Shown: positions 16,358 through 26,658, numbered from the stretch's first letter. The stretch is 64,000 bases of DNA from Crenobacter caeni (GCF_010435965.1 NZ_JAAGAA010000001.1:248001-312000); one strand, 5' to 3'. Program-made: numbers and translations. The notes: generated by a model from the letters alone, not told the origin.

Positions 16358-16836
16358 AGCGGGGGCTGATCGCCGTCGTCCTGCTCGTGGTGCTCGCCGG
16401 GCTCGGTTATTTCGCGTTCTCGCGCAACGCCGCGCCCGACGTCAGTTACCGCACGCTGGACGGGCGGGTGCTGACGCAGGCGTCGCTCAGGGACAAGGTC
16501 GTGCTGGTGAACTTCTGGGCGACGTCCTGCCCGGGCTGCGTGAAGGAAATGCCCGAGATGAAGAAGATGTACCAGACACTTGCCCCCCAGGGGCTGGAGA
16601 TCGTCGCCGTGGCGATGAGCTACGACCCGCCGGCCTACGTGAAGACGTACGCCGAGAAGAACGCGCTGCCGTTCCCGGTCGCGCTCGACGCCGACGGCAG
16701 CGTCGCGCGTGCCTTCGGCGACGTGCAGCTGACGCCGACCACCTTCCTGATCGGCCGCGACGGCAAGGTGCTCAAGCGCTACGTCGGCGTGATGGATTTT
16801 GCCGAGGTCGAGCACCTGATCGCGCAGAACCTGTAA
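16354..16836 (+). CDS. TlpA-family membrane-anchored thioredoxin
   Basis: A 160-residue protein with an uncleaved-looking N-terminal anchor (residues 5-22) and a periplasmic thioredoxin domain. The active site is WATSCPGC, cysteines at about 59 and 62; the SCPGC dipeptide differs from the CAPC of the other TlpA-like protein at 2304. The cis-Pro loop is LTPTTFLIG. It is likely a periplasmic thiol reductant of unknown partner. It is translationally coupled to the thioesterase (ATGA overlap) and followed by a hairpin terminator. Confidence 0.9.
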   Translation: MKRGLIAVVLLVVLAGLGYFAFSRNAAPDVSYRTLDGRVLTQASLRDKVVLVNFWATSCPGCVKEMPEMKKMYQTLAPQGLEIVAVAMSYDPPAYVKTYAEKNALPFPVALDADGSVARAFGDVQLTPTTFLIGRDGKVLKRYVGVMDFAEVEHLIAQNL

Positions 16837-16860
16837 GGTAGCGCTACTGCTGAAAACGGA

Positions 16861-16885
16861 AAGGGCCGCCCACTGGGCGACCCTT
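16861..16885. terminator. Bidirectional hairpin terminator between tlpA-like gene and ntrX
   Basis: AAGGG-CGCCC and GGGCG-CCCTT form a stem around ACT with single-base bulges; it is flanked by A-rich bases on the left and CTTGT on the right. It lies between convergent genes and could serve both. Confidence 0.7.
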
Positions 16886-16903
16886 CTTGTGTGCGAGGCG
16901 GGC

Positions 16904-18172
16904 TTACTCTTCGGTCTGCTTGCGCGAGAAGCGCACGCCCAGCTGCTTGAGCTTGCGGTAGAGGTGGGTGCGCTCGAGGCCGACCTTCTGCGCGACCCGG
17001 CTCATATTGCCGTTCTCCAGCGCGATGTGGTGCTCGAAGTAGCGGCGCTCGAGCTGTTCGCGCAACTCGCGCAGCGGCAGCCCGAAGTCGAAGCCGGTTT
17101 CCTCGGCCGGTTTCTCGTGGCGGAACTGCGAGAGCACCTTGTTGACCTCGGGCGCGTCGATGCTGTCGGTCTCCGCGGTCAGCGCCAGGCTCTTGATGAT
17201 GCTCTTGAGCTGTTCGAGGTTGCCCGGCCAGTCGTACTGGCGCAGCGCGTTGAGCGCGGAGGTGGTCAGCCGGCGCGCCGGCACCTGCCTGGACTCGATC
17301 AGCTCGGTCAGCAGCTGCTCGGCGATGAACATCACGTCCTCGGTGTGGTCCTTCAGCGGCGGGATCGGCACGATCACGCTTGAGAGTGCGGTGAGCAGGC
17401 GGTTATCGCATTCCGGGTCGACCAGCAGCTCCTGCAGCGGGCGGCTGCACGAGCAGATCAGGCGCACGTTGAAGCGGTCGAGCTTGGAGAGCAGGAATAG
17501 CAGGCCCTGCTGCGCGCGGCGGTTGTACTGGCCGATCTCGGCCAGGTAGAGCACGCCGTTGTTGGCTTTCTGCAACAGCTCGAGCGGCGCGTCGGACAGC
17601 TGCTCGGGCTTGCCCGGCGTGATCCACGGCGTGTTGCCGCTGTGGAAGTAGCGGGCGACCAGCTCGAAACCCGAGCCAGGCTCACCGGTCAGCAGGATGG
17701 GTGCCTTGACCTTGCTGACGCGCTCGAGCTGGCGCTTGAGCTCCTGGATCGGTTCGCTCTTGCCCAGCTTGTCGAGGCTGAGCGAGGTATTGGCCTGCAT
17801 GTCGCCGTACTTGAGCGCGCGCTGCACGGTCGACAGCAGCTTCTGCAGCGCGATCGGCTTCTCGAGGAAGTCGAACGCGCCGATGCGGGTCGCCTCGACC
17901 GCGGTGTCGATGCTGGCGTGGCCGGACATCATCACCACCGGCATGGTCAGCTGGCCGGACTTGGCCCACTCCTTGAGCAGGGTCACGCCGTCGCAATCCG
18001 GCATCCAGATATCGAGCAGCACCAGCGCCGGCCGCGTCTGCGACCTCAGCTGGCGCGCGACTTCGGCGTTTTCCGCCAGCGCGACCGTATAGCCTTCGTC
18101 CTGCAGGATTTCTGACAACAGTTCGCGGATGCCGACTTCATCGTCGACGATCAGGATATCGCTGCTTCGCAT
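16904..18172 (-). CDS. ntrX: Response regulator NtrX with a degenerate AAA+ domain
   Basis: A 422-residue NtrC-family regulator paired with NtrY. The receiver domain (1-120) is intact: D10/D11, phospho-acceptor D54 in LLDIWMPD, and K105 in FLEKP. The central domain (about 140-330) is degenerate: the Walker A region is GEPGSGFE (163-170) with Phe in place of Lys, the Walker B region is GVLYLAEIG instead of LFLDEIG, and the GAFTGA loop that contacts sigma-54 is missing because the segment between them is short. The C-terminal Fis-type helix-turn-helix (NMSRVAQKVGLERTHLYRKLKQLG) is intact. It therefore probably binds DNA and regulates without activating sigma-54 RNA polymerase. It overlaps ntrY by 22 bases. 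Confidence 0.92.
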   Translation of the reverse strand: MRSSDILIVDDEVGIRELLSEILQDEGYTVALAENAEVARQLRSQTRPALVLLDIWMPDCDGVTLLKEWAKSGQLTMPVVMMSGHASIDTAVEATRIGAFDFLEKPIALQKLLSTVQRALKYGDMQANTSLSLDKLGKSEPIQELKRQLERVSKVKAPILLTGEPGSGFELVARYFHSGNTPWITPGKPEQLSDAPLELLQKANNGVLYLAEIGQYNRRAQQGLLFLLSKLDRFNVRLICSCSRPLQELLVDPECDNRLLTALSSVIVPIPPLKDHTEDVMFIAEQLLTELIESRQVPARRLTTSALNALRQYDWPGNLEQLKSIIKSLALTAETDSIDAPEVNKVLSQFRHEKPAEETGFDFGLPLRELREQLERRYFEHHIALENGNMSRVAQKVGLERTHLYRKLKQLGVRFSRKQTEE

Positions 18173-20280
18173 TCATGCTCCAATAACGGGAAGGACACCA
18201 GGACGCGCGCGCCCCCCGTCTCCCGGTTGGCCAGCGTGATCTGGCCCTGGTGTTCTTCGACGATCTTCTTTACCACCGCGAGCCCGAGGCCGGTGCCCTT
18301 GCTCTTGCTGGTGACGTAGGGTTCGAAGGCGCGTGCGAGGATGTCGGGCGCGAAACCCGCGCCGTTGTCCTCGACAATGACCCTTGCCAGATGGCCGTCG
18401 CTTCGGCTGCTAATGTGTATCATCGGAATGCCAACGTCAAGAACGGCGTCTTTGGCATTCAATAACAGGTTATGCAGGACCTGCCTGAGCAGCGCGGCGT
18501 CGCCCATGATGGGCAAAGGCTGCGTGGCCAGCTCGGCGACGACCGGCACGTCGCCCTCGTACAGCGCCAGCACTTCGCCGACCAGCGTGTTCAGTTCCAG
18601 CGGTTGCAGCTTGATCTTCGGCGCGCGCGCGTAGTCGCGGAACGCGTCGACCATGCGCTTGAGCGCGGCGACCTGCTTGACGATGGTGTCGGTCGCCCGC
18701 TCGAGCATCGCCGCGTCGGCGCCCTCGAGCTTGGGCGAGAGCTTCATCGCCAGCCGTTCGGCCGACAACTGGATCGGCGTGAGCGGGTTGCGGATCTCGT
18801 GCGCGAGGCGCTTGGCGACCTCGCCCCACGCGGCGTCGCGCTGTGCGCGGGCCAGGTCTGTGATGTCGTCGAACACCGCGACGCAGCCGCCCTGCGACTG
18901 CTCGGGCAGGCGGGAGACGCGCACCAGCAGCGTGCGGGCGCCTGCCGCGTGCGCGTACTCGATCTGCTGCTGCCACTCGTCGCGCTGGACGGGGCGCGTC
19001 TCGACCACCTCGACCAGCGTGGTCAGGGTCGGCACCTGCGCAGGCCACTGGGTCAGCGCGAACGGCGCGAGCTCGGAGAAGTCCACACCCAGAATGCGTC
19101 CGGCGCTCGAGTTGGCGGCGCGCAGGTGGCCGCCGCGGTCGAACGCGATCACGCCGGCGGTCAGGTTGGCGAGGATGCTCTCAAGGTAGAGCTTGCTGTC
19201 CTCGAGCTGGCGGCGGCTCTCGTCGGCGGTATGGCGCGCCTCTTCCAGCTGCTGGGTCATCCGGTTGAACATCGAGGTGAGGATGCCCAGCTCGTCGCGC
19301 CGGTAGACCGGGTGGCGGCGCGAGAAGTCGCCCTGCGCGACCGCGCGGGTGCCGGCGGCCAGCTCGGAGAGCGGCGCCGACATCCGCTCGGAGAAGTACA
19401 GCGCGAAGGCGAGCGCGGCGGTGATCGCCATCAGGAAGACCAGCGCCAGCGTCATCATGTAAAAGTCCTGCATGCCGTCGCGCGCGAGCAGGAGCTGGCT
19501 GTATTCGGCGCGCGCGTCCTCGATCAGCTCGGCGTCGCGCGCGATCGCCTCCGGCGCCGGTTGCACCAGCTGCAGCACGCGCAGCTCGCCGTTGGCGTAG
19601 TCGCGGTACGCGAGCTGGACCTTGAGGACGATGCGCCCGCCGCGGCCGGTCTCGATCGCCTGTCTGGGCTCCCTGGGCTGGAGCGCGCGCAGCTCGTTCG
19701 CAGGCGGGCGTTCGGGCCGGTAGCTCAGCTCGTCGGGGCCGGCAAACGCGATTAGGCTGCCGTCGCGGGCGAACACGGCGATTTCCTGCACGTCGAGCTG
19801 TTCGTGCAGGCGTAGCAGGCGGGCGCCCAGCATCGGCTCGGGTAGCTCGGCGATGTCGTTGCCGACCACCCGCGCCTTGCGCGACAGGTCGGTCAGCACG
19901 TAGCCCAGCGCGTTGCGGCCGAGGTCGAGGCCGCGGTCGAGCGCGTTCTCGACGCGCACGTTGAACCAGCTCTCGATGCTGCGGGTGAGGAACTGGGCGG
20001 ACACGGTAAAAACCAGCATGCCCGGCACCAGCGCGGCCAGCGAGAACATCACCACCAGTTTCTGGGTGAGCTTGGCGCCGAATACCCGCGTCTTCACGCG
20101 CCGGCGCAGGCGCACGAGCTGGCGCACGACCAGCCCTACTAGGCCGGCCAGCACGGCCGCGTTCAGCGCGAACACCGGCCAGTAGTAGTCGGACAGCACC
20201 GAGGTGTTGCCGGTGGCCAGCGCGAGCAGGTAGAGCAGGGCGAGGATGACGACGCCGGTGGCGATCAGCGGGGTGCGCAT
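18151..20280 (-). CDS. ntrY: Sensor histidine kinase NtrY
   Basis: A 709-residue membrane sensor. N-terminal membrane segments (about 5-25, 33-55, 75-100), a periplasmic or extracytoplasmic region to about 300, a further membrane segment (MMTLALVFLMAITAALAFALYF), HAMP, PAS (about 390-460), a HisKA box with LAHEIRNPLTPIQLSAERLA (phospho-His about 494), and an ATPase domain with HNLLLNAKDAV, VEDNGAGFA and KGTGLGLAVVKKIVEEHQG. NtrYX pairs are linked with nitrogen or redox/respiratory control. ATG 20280 was chosen because it directly precedes the first membrane helix; the long upstream extension falls in the preceding gene. Confidence 0.94.
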   Translation of the reverse strand: MRTPLIATGVVILALLYLLALATGNTSVLSDYYWPVFALNAAVLAGLVGLVVRQLVRLRRRVKTRVFGAKLTQKLVVMFSLAALVPGMLVFTVSAQFLTRSIESWFNVRVENALDRGLDLGRNALGYVLTDLSRKARVVGNDIAELPEPMLGARLLRLHEQLDVQEIAVFARDGSLIAFAGPDELSYRPERPPANELRALQPREPRQAIETGRGGRIVLKVQLAYRDYANGELRVLQLVQPAPEAIARDAELIEDARAEYSQLLLARDGMQDFYMMTLALVFLMAITAALAFALYFSERMSAPLSELAAGTRAVAQGDFSRRHPVYRRDELGILTSMFNRMTQQLEEARHTADESRRQLEDSKLYLESILANLTAGVIAFDRGGHLRAANSSAGRILGVDFSELAPFALTQWPAQVPTLTTLVEVVETRPVQRDEWQQQIEYAHAAGARTLLVRVSRLPEQSQGGCVAVFDDITDLARAQRDAAWGEVAKRLAHEIRNPLTPIQLSAERLAMKLSPKLEGADAAMLERATDTIVKQVAALKRMVDAFRDYARAPKIKLQPLELNTLVGEVLALYEGDVPVVAELATQPLPIMGDAALLRQVLHNLLLNAKDAVLDVGIPMIHISSRSDGHLARVIVEDNGAGFAPDILARAFEPYVTSKSKGTGLGLAVVKKIVEEHQGQITLANRETGGARVLVSFPLLEHECEAAIS

Positions 20281-20284
20281 GGCG

Positions 20285-20866
20285 TCAGCTGCGCACCTTG
20301 ACGTCGGTCCACGGCGAGGACAGCGCCCAGTCGCGGTCGCCCAGCGCGCCCAGCTGGAAGGGGCGCGGCAGCGCACCGGTGTCCAGCGCCAGCCGCACGC
20401 GGCCCTGCGCGCGGCGCGCGTCGGCCTCGCTCCAGTCGGCAACGTCGAGCACCGCCCAGCCGGCGATATTGCCGAGTGCCGACAGCGCCTCGTCCAGCGT
20501 CGCGTAGTACTTGGACAGCGAACCTATGGTCAGCCGGTAGCGGTTGGTGAAGCGGTAGTACGACAGCTTGAATTCGAGGCGTGCGGTCGGCTCGAACCAA
20601 CTGGTCAGGTCGTAGTAGTACGCGTAGCCGCGCGGGCGGGTGAGCTCGAACTGCAGCTCGAAGGTCAGCGGGACCCCCTGTTGCAGCGCGTCCTGCAGCA
20701 CCGGCGGCAGCGTGGTGTGGAAACGGGTCGACAGCTGCAGCTTGTGCTCGGCCAGCTCGAGCTCGGCCCGGCGCACCTCGACCCCGTCGGCGCGCGCCAA
20801 GCCCATGCCGGCGACAAGCAGCAGCAGGCTAAGACTTTTCAAGCAGCGCGTAATAAAAGCCGTCAT
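20285..20866 (-). CDS. DUF4390 exported protein
   Basis: A 193-residue protein with a signal peptide (CLKSLSLLLLVAGMGLARA, cleavage near residue 26). The mature part matches the DUF4390 pattern seen next to NtrYX in betaproteobacteria: LQLSTRFHTTLPPVLQDALQQGVPLTFELQFEL, YYYDLTSWF, YRFTNRYRLTIGSL. The function is unknown. It overlaps rsmB by 38 bases and ends 4 bases before ntrY, so rsmB-DUF4390-ntrY-ntrX is very likely one transcript. Confidence 0.9.
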   Translation of the reverse strand: MTAFITRCLKSLSLLLLVAGMGLARADGVEVRRAELELAEHKLQLSTRFHTTLPPVLQDALQQGVPLTFELQFELTRPRGYAYYYDLTSWFEPTARLEFKLSYYRFTNRYRLTIGSLSKYYATLDEALSALGNIAGWAVLDVADWSEADARRAQGRVRLALDTGALPRPFQLGALGDRDWALSSPWTDVKVRS

Positions 20867-22079
20867 GGTCGGGGTCGGGCAGCAGCTGTTCCGCGTGCGC
20901 CAAGCTGGCGTCGGGGTGGCGTTCGAGGAAGGCTTCGATTTGTCCGGCATTCTCCTCCGGCATAATCGAGCACGTAGCGTAAAGCATTTTGCCACCCGAG
21001 GCGAGCAGCGGCCACAGCGCGTCGACCAGCACGCGCTGCTGGCGGGCCAGTTCGGCAAAGTCGCTTGGGCGGCGCAGCCACTTGATGTCGGGGTGGCGGC
21101 GCACCACGCCGGAGGCCGTGCACGGCACGTCGGCGAGGATGCGGTCGAACGGCCGGCCGTCCCACCACGACGCGGGCTCCGCCGCGCTGCCCAGGGCCAG
21201 CTTTGCGGCCAGGTGCAGGCGCTCGAGGTTTTCCTGCACGCGGGGCAGGCGCGCCGCGTCGATCTCGACCGCGGTCATCTCGACGTCGGCGAGCTCGAGC
21301 AGGTGGCAGGTCTTGCCGCCGGGGGCCGCGCACGCGTCGAGCACGCGCATGCCGTGTTCCGGGGCGAGCAGTTGCGCCGCCCTCTGCGCGCCGAAGTCCT
21401 GCACCGAGACCCGGCCTTCGGCAAAGCCCGGCAGCTCGCGTACCGGCACCGGCTTGTCCAGTCTCACAGCGTGGCTGCCCAGCGCCTGGCCGGACAGGCC
21501 GGCTGCGGCGAGTTCGGCGAGGTAGCCCTGCGCGTCGCCGTGGCGCGCGTTGACGCGCAACGTCATCGGCGGGTGGGTATTGCTTGCCTCGAGCACGCGC
21601 TGCCAGTCCTGCGGGTAAGCCGCGCGCAGCGCGCGTATCCACCAGTGCGGGTGGTTGTAGCGCGCCTCGTCGTTTTGCAGCGCCTGTTCGCGCAGCGACT
21701 CGGCGTTGCGTTGGTAGTTGCGCAGCACACCGTTGACTAAGCCTTTGAGGCGGCCGCCGGCGACGCGGCCGGCATGCTTGACCGCGTGGTCGACCACCGC
21801 GTAGGGCGCGGCGCGCGTGTACGTCAGCTGGTAGAGCGCGACCAGGAGCAGATATTCGATCCGTTTTTCCGGTAGCGCGCGCGGCACCAGAAGGCGCAGC
21901 AAAGCGGAGAGCTCGCCGCGGTGGCGCAATACGCCGTAGCTGATGTCCTGTACGGCGCCGCGCGTCGGCGCCGACAGGTCGGCGTCGGGGCGCAGCAAGC
22001 GCGCGAACGCCTCGGTCAGCGTGCGGCCGTTGTCGACCATTTCGATGGCCTGGACGGCCAGTTCCTGCGTGCGGTGCAT
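20829..22079 (-). CDS. rsmB: 16S rRNA (cytosine(967)-C(5))-methyltransferase
   Basis: Methylates C967 of 16S rRNA. It has 416 residues: an N-terminal NusB-like RNA-binding domain (about 1-140, with VLRHRGELSALL and VDHAVKHAGR...LVNGVLRN) and a Rossmann methyltransferase domain with CAAPGGKTCHLLEL, ADVPCTASGVVRRHPDIKW (motif IV Cys), and YATCSIMPEEN (catalytic motif VI Cys). It is the first gene after htpX, separated by only 20 bases. Confidence 0.96.
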   Translation of the reverse strand: MHRTQELAVQAIEMVDNGRTLTEAFARLLRPDADLSAPTRGAVQDISYGVLRHRGELSALLRLLVPRALPEKRIEYLLLVALYQLTYTRAAPYAVVDHAVKHAGRVAGGRLKGLVNGVLRNYQRNAESLREQALQNDEARYNHPHWWIRALRAAYPQDWQRVLEASNTHPPMTLRVNARHGDAQGYLAELAAAGLSGQALGSHAVRLDKPVPVRELPGFAEGRVSVQDFGAQRAAQLLAPEHGMRVLDACAAPGGKTCHLLELADVEMTAVEIDAARLPRVQENLERLHLAAKLALGSAAEPASWWDGRPFDRILADVPCTASGVVRRHPDIKWLRRPSDFAELARQQRVLVDALWPLLASGGKMLYATCSIMPEENAGQIEAFLERHPDASLAHAEQLLPDPDHDGFYYALLEKS

Positions 22080-22099
22080 GCTTGTCCTTGTCGGCGGGC

Positions 22100-22948
22100 C
22101 TAGCCGCCGCGTGCGATGGCCTGCAGGCGGGCGATGCGCTCGGCCGTCTGCGGGTGGGTACGAAACAGGTTGTCGAAGCCGGCGCCCGCGAGCGGGTTGA
22201 CGATCATCATCTGCGCGGTCTCCGGATGGGCTTCGGCGGCGGGCAGCACAATGCCGCGCGCGTAGTGCTCGATCTTGGCGAGCGCGCTGGCCAGCGCGAG
22301 CGGGTCGCCGCTGATCTGTGCGCCGCCACGGTCGGCCTCGAATTCGCGTGCGCGCGAGATCGCCATCTGGATCAGGCTGGCCGCCAGCGGGGCCAAGAGC
22401 GCGACCAGGAGGCCGGCGATCGGGTTGACCGGGCGGCCGTGCTCGTCGCGCCCGCCGAAGAACATCGCGAAGTTGGCGAGCGCGGACACTGCGCCTGCCA
22501 TCGTCGCCGACACCGTCGAGATCAGCGTGTCGCGGTGGGCGACATGCGCGAGCTCGTGCGCCATCACGCCGCGCAATTCACGATAGTCGAGCAGGCGCAG
22601 GATGCCGGTGGTCGCCGCCACCGCCGCGTGGGCGGGGTCGCGGCCGGTGGCGAACGCATTGGGCTGGTCCTCGTGGATCACGTAGACGCGCGGCATCGGC
22701 AGTCCGGCGCGCGCGGCCAGTTCGGCGACCATGCCGTAGAACTCGGGCGCGCTGGCGGCGCTGACCTCCTCGGCGTTGTACATGCGCAACACCATTTGGT
22801 CGGAATTCCACCACGCCCACACGTTCATCGCGCCACCGAAGGCGAGCGCGACGAGCATGCCGCCGCGCCCGCCTATCATCGCGCCGATCACGCCGAACAG
22901 CGCGACGATGGCCGCCATCAGAAGCGTGGTCTTCAGCGTACCGTTCAT
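22100..22948 (-). CDS. htpX: Membrane zinc metalloprotease HtpX
   Basis: Inner-membrane quality-control protease acting with FtsH-type systems on damaged membrane proteins. It has 282 residues with two N-terminal membrane helices (about 7-45), the zinc motif [13 protein letters not shown] (HExxH near residue 138), two further hydrophobic segments (about 150-200), and the third zinc ligand in [11 protein letters not shown]. It overlaps fmt by 4 bases. Confidence 0.95.
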   Translation of the reverse strand: MNGTLKTTLLMAAIVALFGVIGAMIGGRGGMLVALAFGGAMNVWAWWNSDQMVLRMYNAEEVSAASAPEFYGMVAELAARAGLPMPRVYVIHEDQPNAFATGRDPAHAAVAATTGILRLLDYRELRGVMAHELAHVAHRDTLISTVSATMAGAVSALANFAMFFGGRDEHGRPVNPIAGLLVALLAPLAASLIQMAISRAREFEADRGGAQISGDPLALASALAKIEHYARGIVLPAAEAHPETAQMMIVNPLAGAGFDNLFRTHPQTAERIARLQAIARGG

Positions 22949-23862
22949 GCGCCCAGTCTCAGGTCCTGCAGTGCGCGCCCGGCGACGAAGTCGCGCGCGG
23001 CCAGGCGCTTGCCGCCGGCCGCCTGCAGTTCGGTCAGGCAGGCCAGGCCCTGGCCGCAGCCGACCAGCACGCCGTCGGCGCCGGCGCTCACCACCACGCC
23101 GGGCTCGGCGTCGCCGGGCAGCGCGTGCGCCATCCACAGCTTCAGCGTCTCGCCGTTCAGGAGGGTGTGCGCGCCGGGCGCCGGGTTGTACGCGCGGATC
23201 GCACGGGCGACCGTTTCGGCGTCCAGCGTCCAGTCGACGCGCGCCTCTTCCTTACTCAGCTTGTGCGCGTAGGTGACGCCCGCCTCGTCCTGCTTTTGCG
23301 GCGCCAGCGCGTCGAGCCGGGACAGCGCGTCGACGATGGCGTGCGCGCCGAGCGCGGCGAGCCTCTCGTGCAGGCTGGCCGCGGTCTCGTCTGCCGCGAT
23401 AGTCAGCGGATGCACGCTCAGCATGTCGCCGGTGTCGAGCCCGGCGTCCATCTGCATGATGGTGATGCCGGTCTCCTGGTCGCCGGCGAGCAGCGCACGC
23501 TGGATCGGCGCGGCGCCGCGCCAGCGCGGCAACAGCGAGGCGTGGATGTTCAGGCAGCCGCGGCGCGGGGTGTCCAGCACCGCCTGCGGCAGGATCAGCC
23601 CGTACGCGGCGACCACCATCACCTCGGCGCCGACCTCGGCGAGCATCGCCTGCGCGTCGGCATTCCTCAGCGTGGTCGGTTGCTCGACGCGCAGGCCGTG
23701 TTCGAGCGCGAGCGCCTTGACCGGGCTGGGCTTCAGTTTCATGCCGCGGCCCGCCGGTCGGTCGGGCTGGGTCAGCACCAGCGCGATGTCGTGGCCGGCC
23801 TCAATCAGTGCGTCCAGCGCGCGCGCCGCGAATTCGGGCGTCCCCGCAAAAATCAGTCTCAT
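22945..23862 (-). CDS. fmt: Methionyl-tRNA formyltransferase
   Basis: Formylates initiator Met-tRNA with 10-formyl-tetrahydrofolate. It has 305 residues: N-terminal [16 protein letters not shown], the catalytic region with [41 protein letters not shown], and a C-terminal tRNA-binding domain with [13 protein letters not shown] 23862 gives the canonical [11 protein letters not shown]; a longer in-frame start is rejected. It forms the usual def-fmt pair, here followed by htpX-rsmB-ntrYX. Confidence 0.97.
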   Translation of the reverse strand: MRLIFAGTPEFAARALDALIEAGHDIALVLTQPDRPAGRGMKLKPSPVKALALEHGLRVEQPTTLRNADAQAMLAEVGAEVMVVAAYGLILPQAVLDTPRRGCLNIHASLLPRWRGAAPIQRALLAGDQETGITIMQMDAGLDTGDMLSVHPLTIAADETAASLHERLAALGAHAIVDALSRLDALAPQKQDEAGVTYAHKLSKEEARVDWTLDAETVARAIRAYNPAPGAHTLLNGETLKLWMAHALPGDAEPGVVVSAGADGVLVGCGQGLACLTELQAAGGKRLAARDFVAGRALQDLRLGA

Positions 23863-23932
23863 TCTGGCTTCCTCGAAAACGCGACGGGACACGACCGCGC
23901 GTGTCCCGTCGTCAGGCAGGGCCAAGCCCGCC

Positions 23933-24436
23933 TTACAGATTGTGTTTTTCGCGCTTCTTCAGCTTGGTCAGGATGCGGCCCTGCTTCAACTGCGACAGGT
24001 ATTCGACGAACACCTTGCCGTCGAGGTGGTCGATCTCGTGCTGGATGCAGATTGCCAAGAGGCCGTCGGTGTCGATTTCGAACGGCTGGCCGTCGCGGTC
24101 CAGCGCGCGCACCTTCACGCGCTCGGCACGGTTGACCTTGTCGTAGATGCCGGGCACCGACAGGCAGCCTTCTTCATAGACGGTCTGCCCGTGCTTCTCG
24201 ATGATCTCGGGGTTGATGAACGCGGTCAGCCCCGACTTGTCTTCGCTGGTGTCGATCACGACGACTCGGCGGTGCACGTCGACCTGAGTCGCGGCGAGGC
24301 CGATGCCGCGGCTGGCGTACATGGTGTCGGCCATGTCGTCGACGAGGCGACGCACCTCGTCGTCGACCTTGTCCACCGCTTGCGCGACCGTGTGCAGCCG
24401 CGGGTCGGGGTATTGCAGGATAGTAAGGAGAGCCAT
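23933..24436 (-). CDS. def: Peptide deformylase
   Basis: Removes the formyl group from nascent proteins. It has 167 residues with all three motifs: [16 protein letters not shown] and QHEIDHLDG (metal ligands Cys and two His). ATG 24436 has a good AAGGAG upstream. It lies divergent from the lysM gene and heads the leftward def-fmt block. Confidence 0.98.
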   Translation of the reverse strand: MALLTILQYPDPRLHTVAQAVDKVDDEVRRLVDDMADTMYASRGIGLAATQVDVHRRVVVIDTSEDKSGLTAFINPEIIEKHGQTVYEEGCLSVPGIYDKVNRAERVKVRALDRDGQPFEIDTDGLLAICIQHEIDHLDGKVFVEYLSQLKQGRILTKLKKREKHNL

Positions 24437-24485
24437 AAGCGCCGATTCCGTCACGATGGGGTGCGTCGCGCACCCGAAAATTGGG

Positions 24486-24503
24486 ATACCATCCCTCTGG
24501 TAT
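24486..24503. promoter_or_regulatory. Dyad in the def/lysM divergent promoter region
   Basis: ATACCA, six bases, TGGTAT forms a small perfect inverted repeat about midway between the two divergent start codons (24436 and 24566). It could be an operator; this is inference from position only. Confidence 0.3.
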
Positions 24504-24565
24504 GTAACACGCCGCAGTTTGATGCGTTTTGGTGTCGATGGAAGACCAGATGGGGATACTGACCG

Positions 24566-25567
24566 ATGTTTAAAGCCATTATACCGCTGATGCTCTCGCT
24601 GGGCCTGTCCGGGCTCGCCGCGGCGGATACCCTGCAATTGCGGCCGGACGCGCCCGAGCGCTACGTGGTCAAGCGCGGGGATACCTTGTGGGCGATTTCC
24701 GGGCGTTACCTGAACAGCCCGTGGAAGTGGCCGAGGCTGTGGCAGATGAACCGCGCCGAGATCAAGGACCCGCACTGGATCTACCCGGGCGACGTGCTGG
24801 TGCTCGACCGCGCCAGCGGCAGGCTGCGGCTGGAGAAGGGGCCGCGCACGGTCAAACTCTCGCCACACGCGCGGGTGGTCGACGGCGCGATCAGCAGCAT
24901 TCCCGCCTCGCGCATCGCGGCGCTGCTCGAGCGGCCGCTGGTGATCGACGAGGCGGCGTTCAAGGCATCGCCGCGCATCGTCGCCGGCCCGGACGAGCGG
25001 CTGATGCTCGCGCAGGGCAACACCGTCTACGCGCAGCCCTTGCCGGAAGACGGCCGCTGGCAGTCCTTCCGCCCCGGGCGTGAACTGAAGGACCCGAAAA
25101 CGGGCGAGCGCCTCGGTTACGAGGCGGTCTACACCGGCGACCTCGAGGTGAAGGCGCAGGGCGCCGACGTCAGTACGCTCATTGTGCGCAGCAATGTCGA
25201 GGAAATCGCCGTCGGTGACCGCCTGATCAAGTATGCGTCGACGCCGGTCCTCAATTACGTGCCGCGCGAGGCGCCGGCCGGAACGGGCGGTCAGGTGGTC
25301 GCCGTGTACGGCGGTGCGATCGACGCCGCGCAGTACGACAGTGTCGCGATCAACCGCGGCGCGCGCGACGGCGCCGAGGTCGGCTACGTGTTCGGCGTCT
25401 ACAAGGCGCCACGGCTGATCAAGGTCGACGGCAAGGCGGTGACGCTGCCGGCGCCGTCGGTCGGCCGCCTGTTCGTCTACCGCGTGTTCGACCGCGTCTC
25501 TTACGGCCTGCTGCTCGACACCACGCAGGCGGTCACCGTCGGCGACACGCTCGGCCAGCCCGAATGA
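24566..25567 (+). CDS. LysM-domain exported protein
   Basis: A 333-residue protein with a signal peptide (about 1-20, ending LAAA) and one LysM peptidoglycan-binding domain near residues 33-82 ([17 protein letters not shown]...PGDVLVLD). The long C-terminal part has no recognised domain. Homologues occupy this place before dprA in many betaproteobacteria. It probably binds septal or sacculus peptidoglycan in the periplasm. Its end overlaps dprA by 4 bases. Confidence 0.92.
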   Translation: MFKAIIPLMLSLGLSGLAAADTLQLRPDAPERYVVKRGDTLWAISGRYLNSPWKWPRLWQMNRAEIKDPHWIYPGDVLVLDRASGRLRLEKGPRTVKLSPHARVVDGAISSIPASRIAALLERPLVIDEAAFKASPRIVAGPDERLMLAQGNTVYAQPLPEDGRWQSFRPGRELKDPKTGERLGYEAVYTGDLEVKAQGADVSTLIVRSNVEEIAVGDRLIKYASTPVLNYVPREAPAGTGGQVVAVYGGAIDAAQYDSVAINRGARDGAEVGYVFGVYKAPRLIKVDGKAVTLPAPSVGRLFVYRVFDRVSYGLLLDTTQAVTVGDTLGQPE

Positions 25568-26658
25568 GCGAACGCTCGGCCTGGGCGACGCTGGCGCTGA
25601 CGCCGGGCGTGGGGCCGGCCGCCTTCCTGCGCCTGATCGAGCGTTTCGGCAGCGCCAGCGCAGCGCTCGGCGCCGGGCGTACGGCGTGGTCCACGCTGGT
25701 GCCGCGCGAGACCGCCGACGCGCTGGCCGCCGAGGCCGGGGCGGCCGCCGCCGAGGCGGCGCTCGCCTGGTCGGAACAGGAAGGTTGCTTCCTGCTGACC
25801 CTGCTCGACGACGACTACCCCGAGCGGCTCGCGCAATCGCCGTCGCCGCCGCCACTGCTGTTCGGGCGCGGCCGGCGCGAACTCTTGGCGCGCGACATGC
25901 TGGCGGTGGTCGGTAGCCGCAAGGCGAGCGCGCAGGGCGCGCAAAGCGCGCACGCATTCGCCCGCGCGCTGTCGGCGCAGGGCTACACGGTGGTCAGCGG
26001 GCTCGCCGCCGGCATCGATGCCGCCGCCCACCAGGGCGCGCTGGAAGCCCTTGGCGCCAGCATCGCTGTGGTCGGCACCGGCATCGACCGCGTCTACCCG
26101 GCATCCAACCGCGCGCTCGCTCACCGGCTGGCGAGCGAGGGGCTGATCCTGTCCGAATTCGCGCTGGGTTCGGGGCCGCTGGCCGCGCACTTTCCGCAGC
26201 GCAACCGCATCATCGCCGGCCTGTGCCGCGGCTGCCTGGTGGTCGAGGCCGGCACCGAGTCCGGCTCGCTGATCACCGCGCGCCTCGCGCTCGAGGCCGG
26301 CCGCGAGGTGATGGCGGTGCCCGGCTCCATCCTCAGCCCGCTCTCGCGCGGCTGCCACCGGCTGATCCGCGAGGGCGCGCGGCTGGTCGAGTCGGCCGAC
26401 GACATCTTCGACGAGGTCGGCCGTCCCGCCTTGCCGCCTGCTGCAGACGCGCCCGTCGCGACGGCGGCGGAAGAGGACGGGGACGACGCCGCGTGCACGG
26501 CGATTCTCGACGCGATGGGCTTCGACCCGGTCGACCTCGACACCCTGCTCGGGCGGGTCGGGTTGACGGCTGCGGCGATTTACCCGATGCTTCTTGCGCT
26601 TGAAATGCAGGGCAGGGTGGCCGTGCTCGGTGGCAACCGCTACCAACGACTGTCCTGA
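25564..26658 (+). CDS. dprA: DNA-processing protein DprA
   Basis: Loads RecA on incoming single-stranded DNA during natural transformation. It has 364 residues: an N-terminal helix-hairpin region ([19 protein letters not shown]), the central Rossmann-like domain with [84 protein letters not shown], and a C-terminal winged-helix (about 300-364). Together with the type IV pilin genes at 58.4 kb it suggests competence. It is translationally coupled to the lysM gene. Confidence 0.96.
   Translation: MSERSAWATLALTPGVGPAAFLRLIERFGSASAALGAGRTAWSTLVPRETADALAAEAGAAAAEAALAWSEQEGCFLLTLLDDDYPERLAQSPSPPPLLFGRGRRELLARDMLAVVGSRKASAQGAQSAHAFARALSAQGYTVVSGLAAGIDAAAHQGALEALGASIAVVGTGIDRVYPASNRALAHRLASEGLILSEFALGSGPLAAHFPQRNRIIAGLCRGCLVVEAGTESGSLITARLALEAGREVMAVPGSILSPLSRGCHRLIREGARLVESADDIFDEVGRPALPPAADAPVATAAEEDGDDAACTAILDAMGFDPVDLDTLLGRVGLTAAAIYPMLLALEMQGRVAVLGGNRYQRLS

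Noticed and set aside
23933-25957. 674-codon minus-strand frame opposite lysM and dprA
   Set aside because: Only the last 167 codons (def) are real; the rest is Arg-rich antisense of lysM-dprA.
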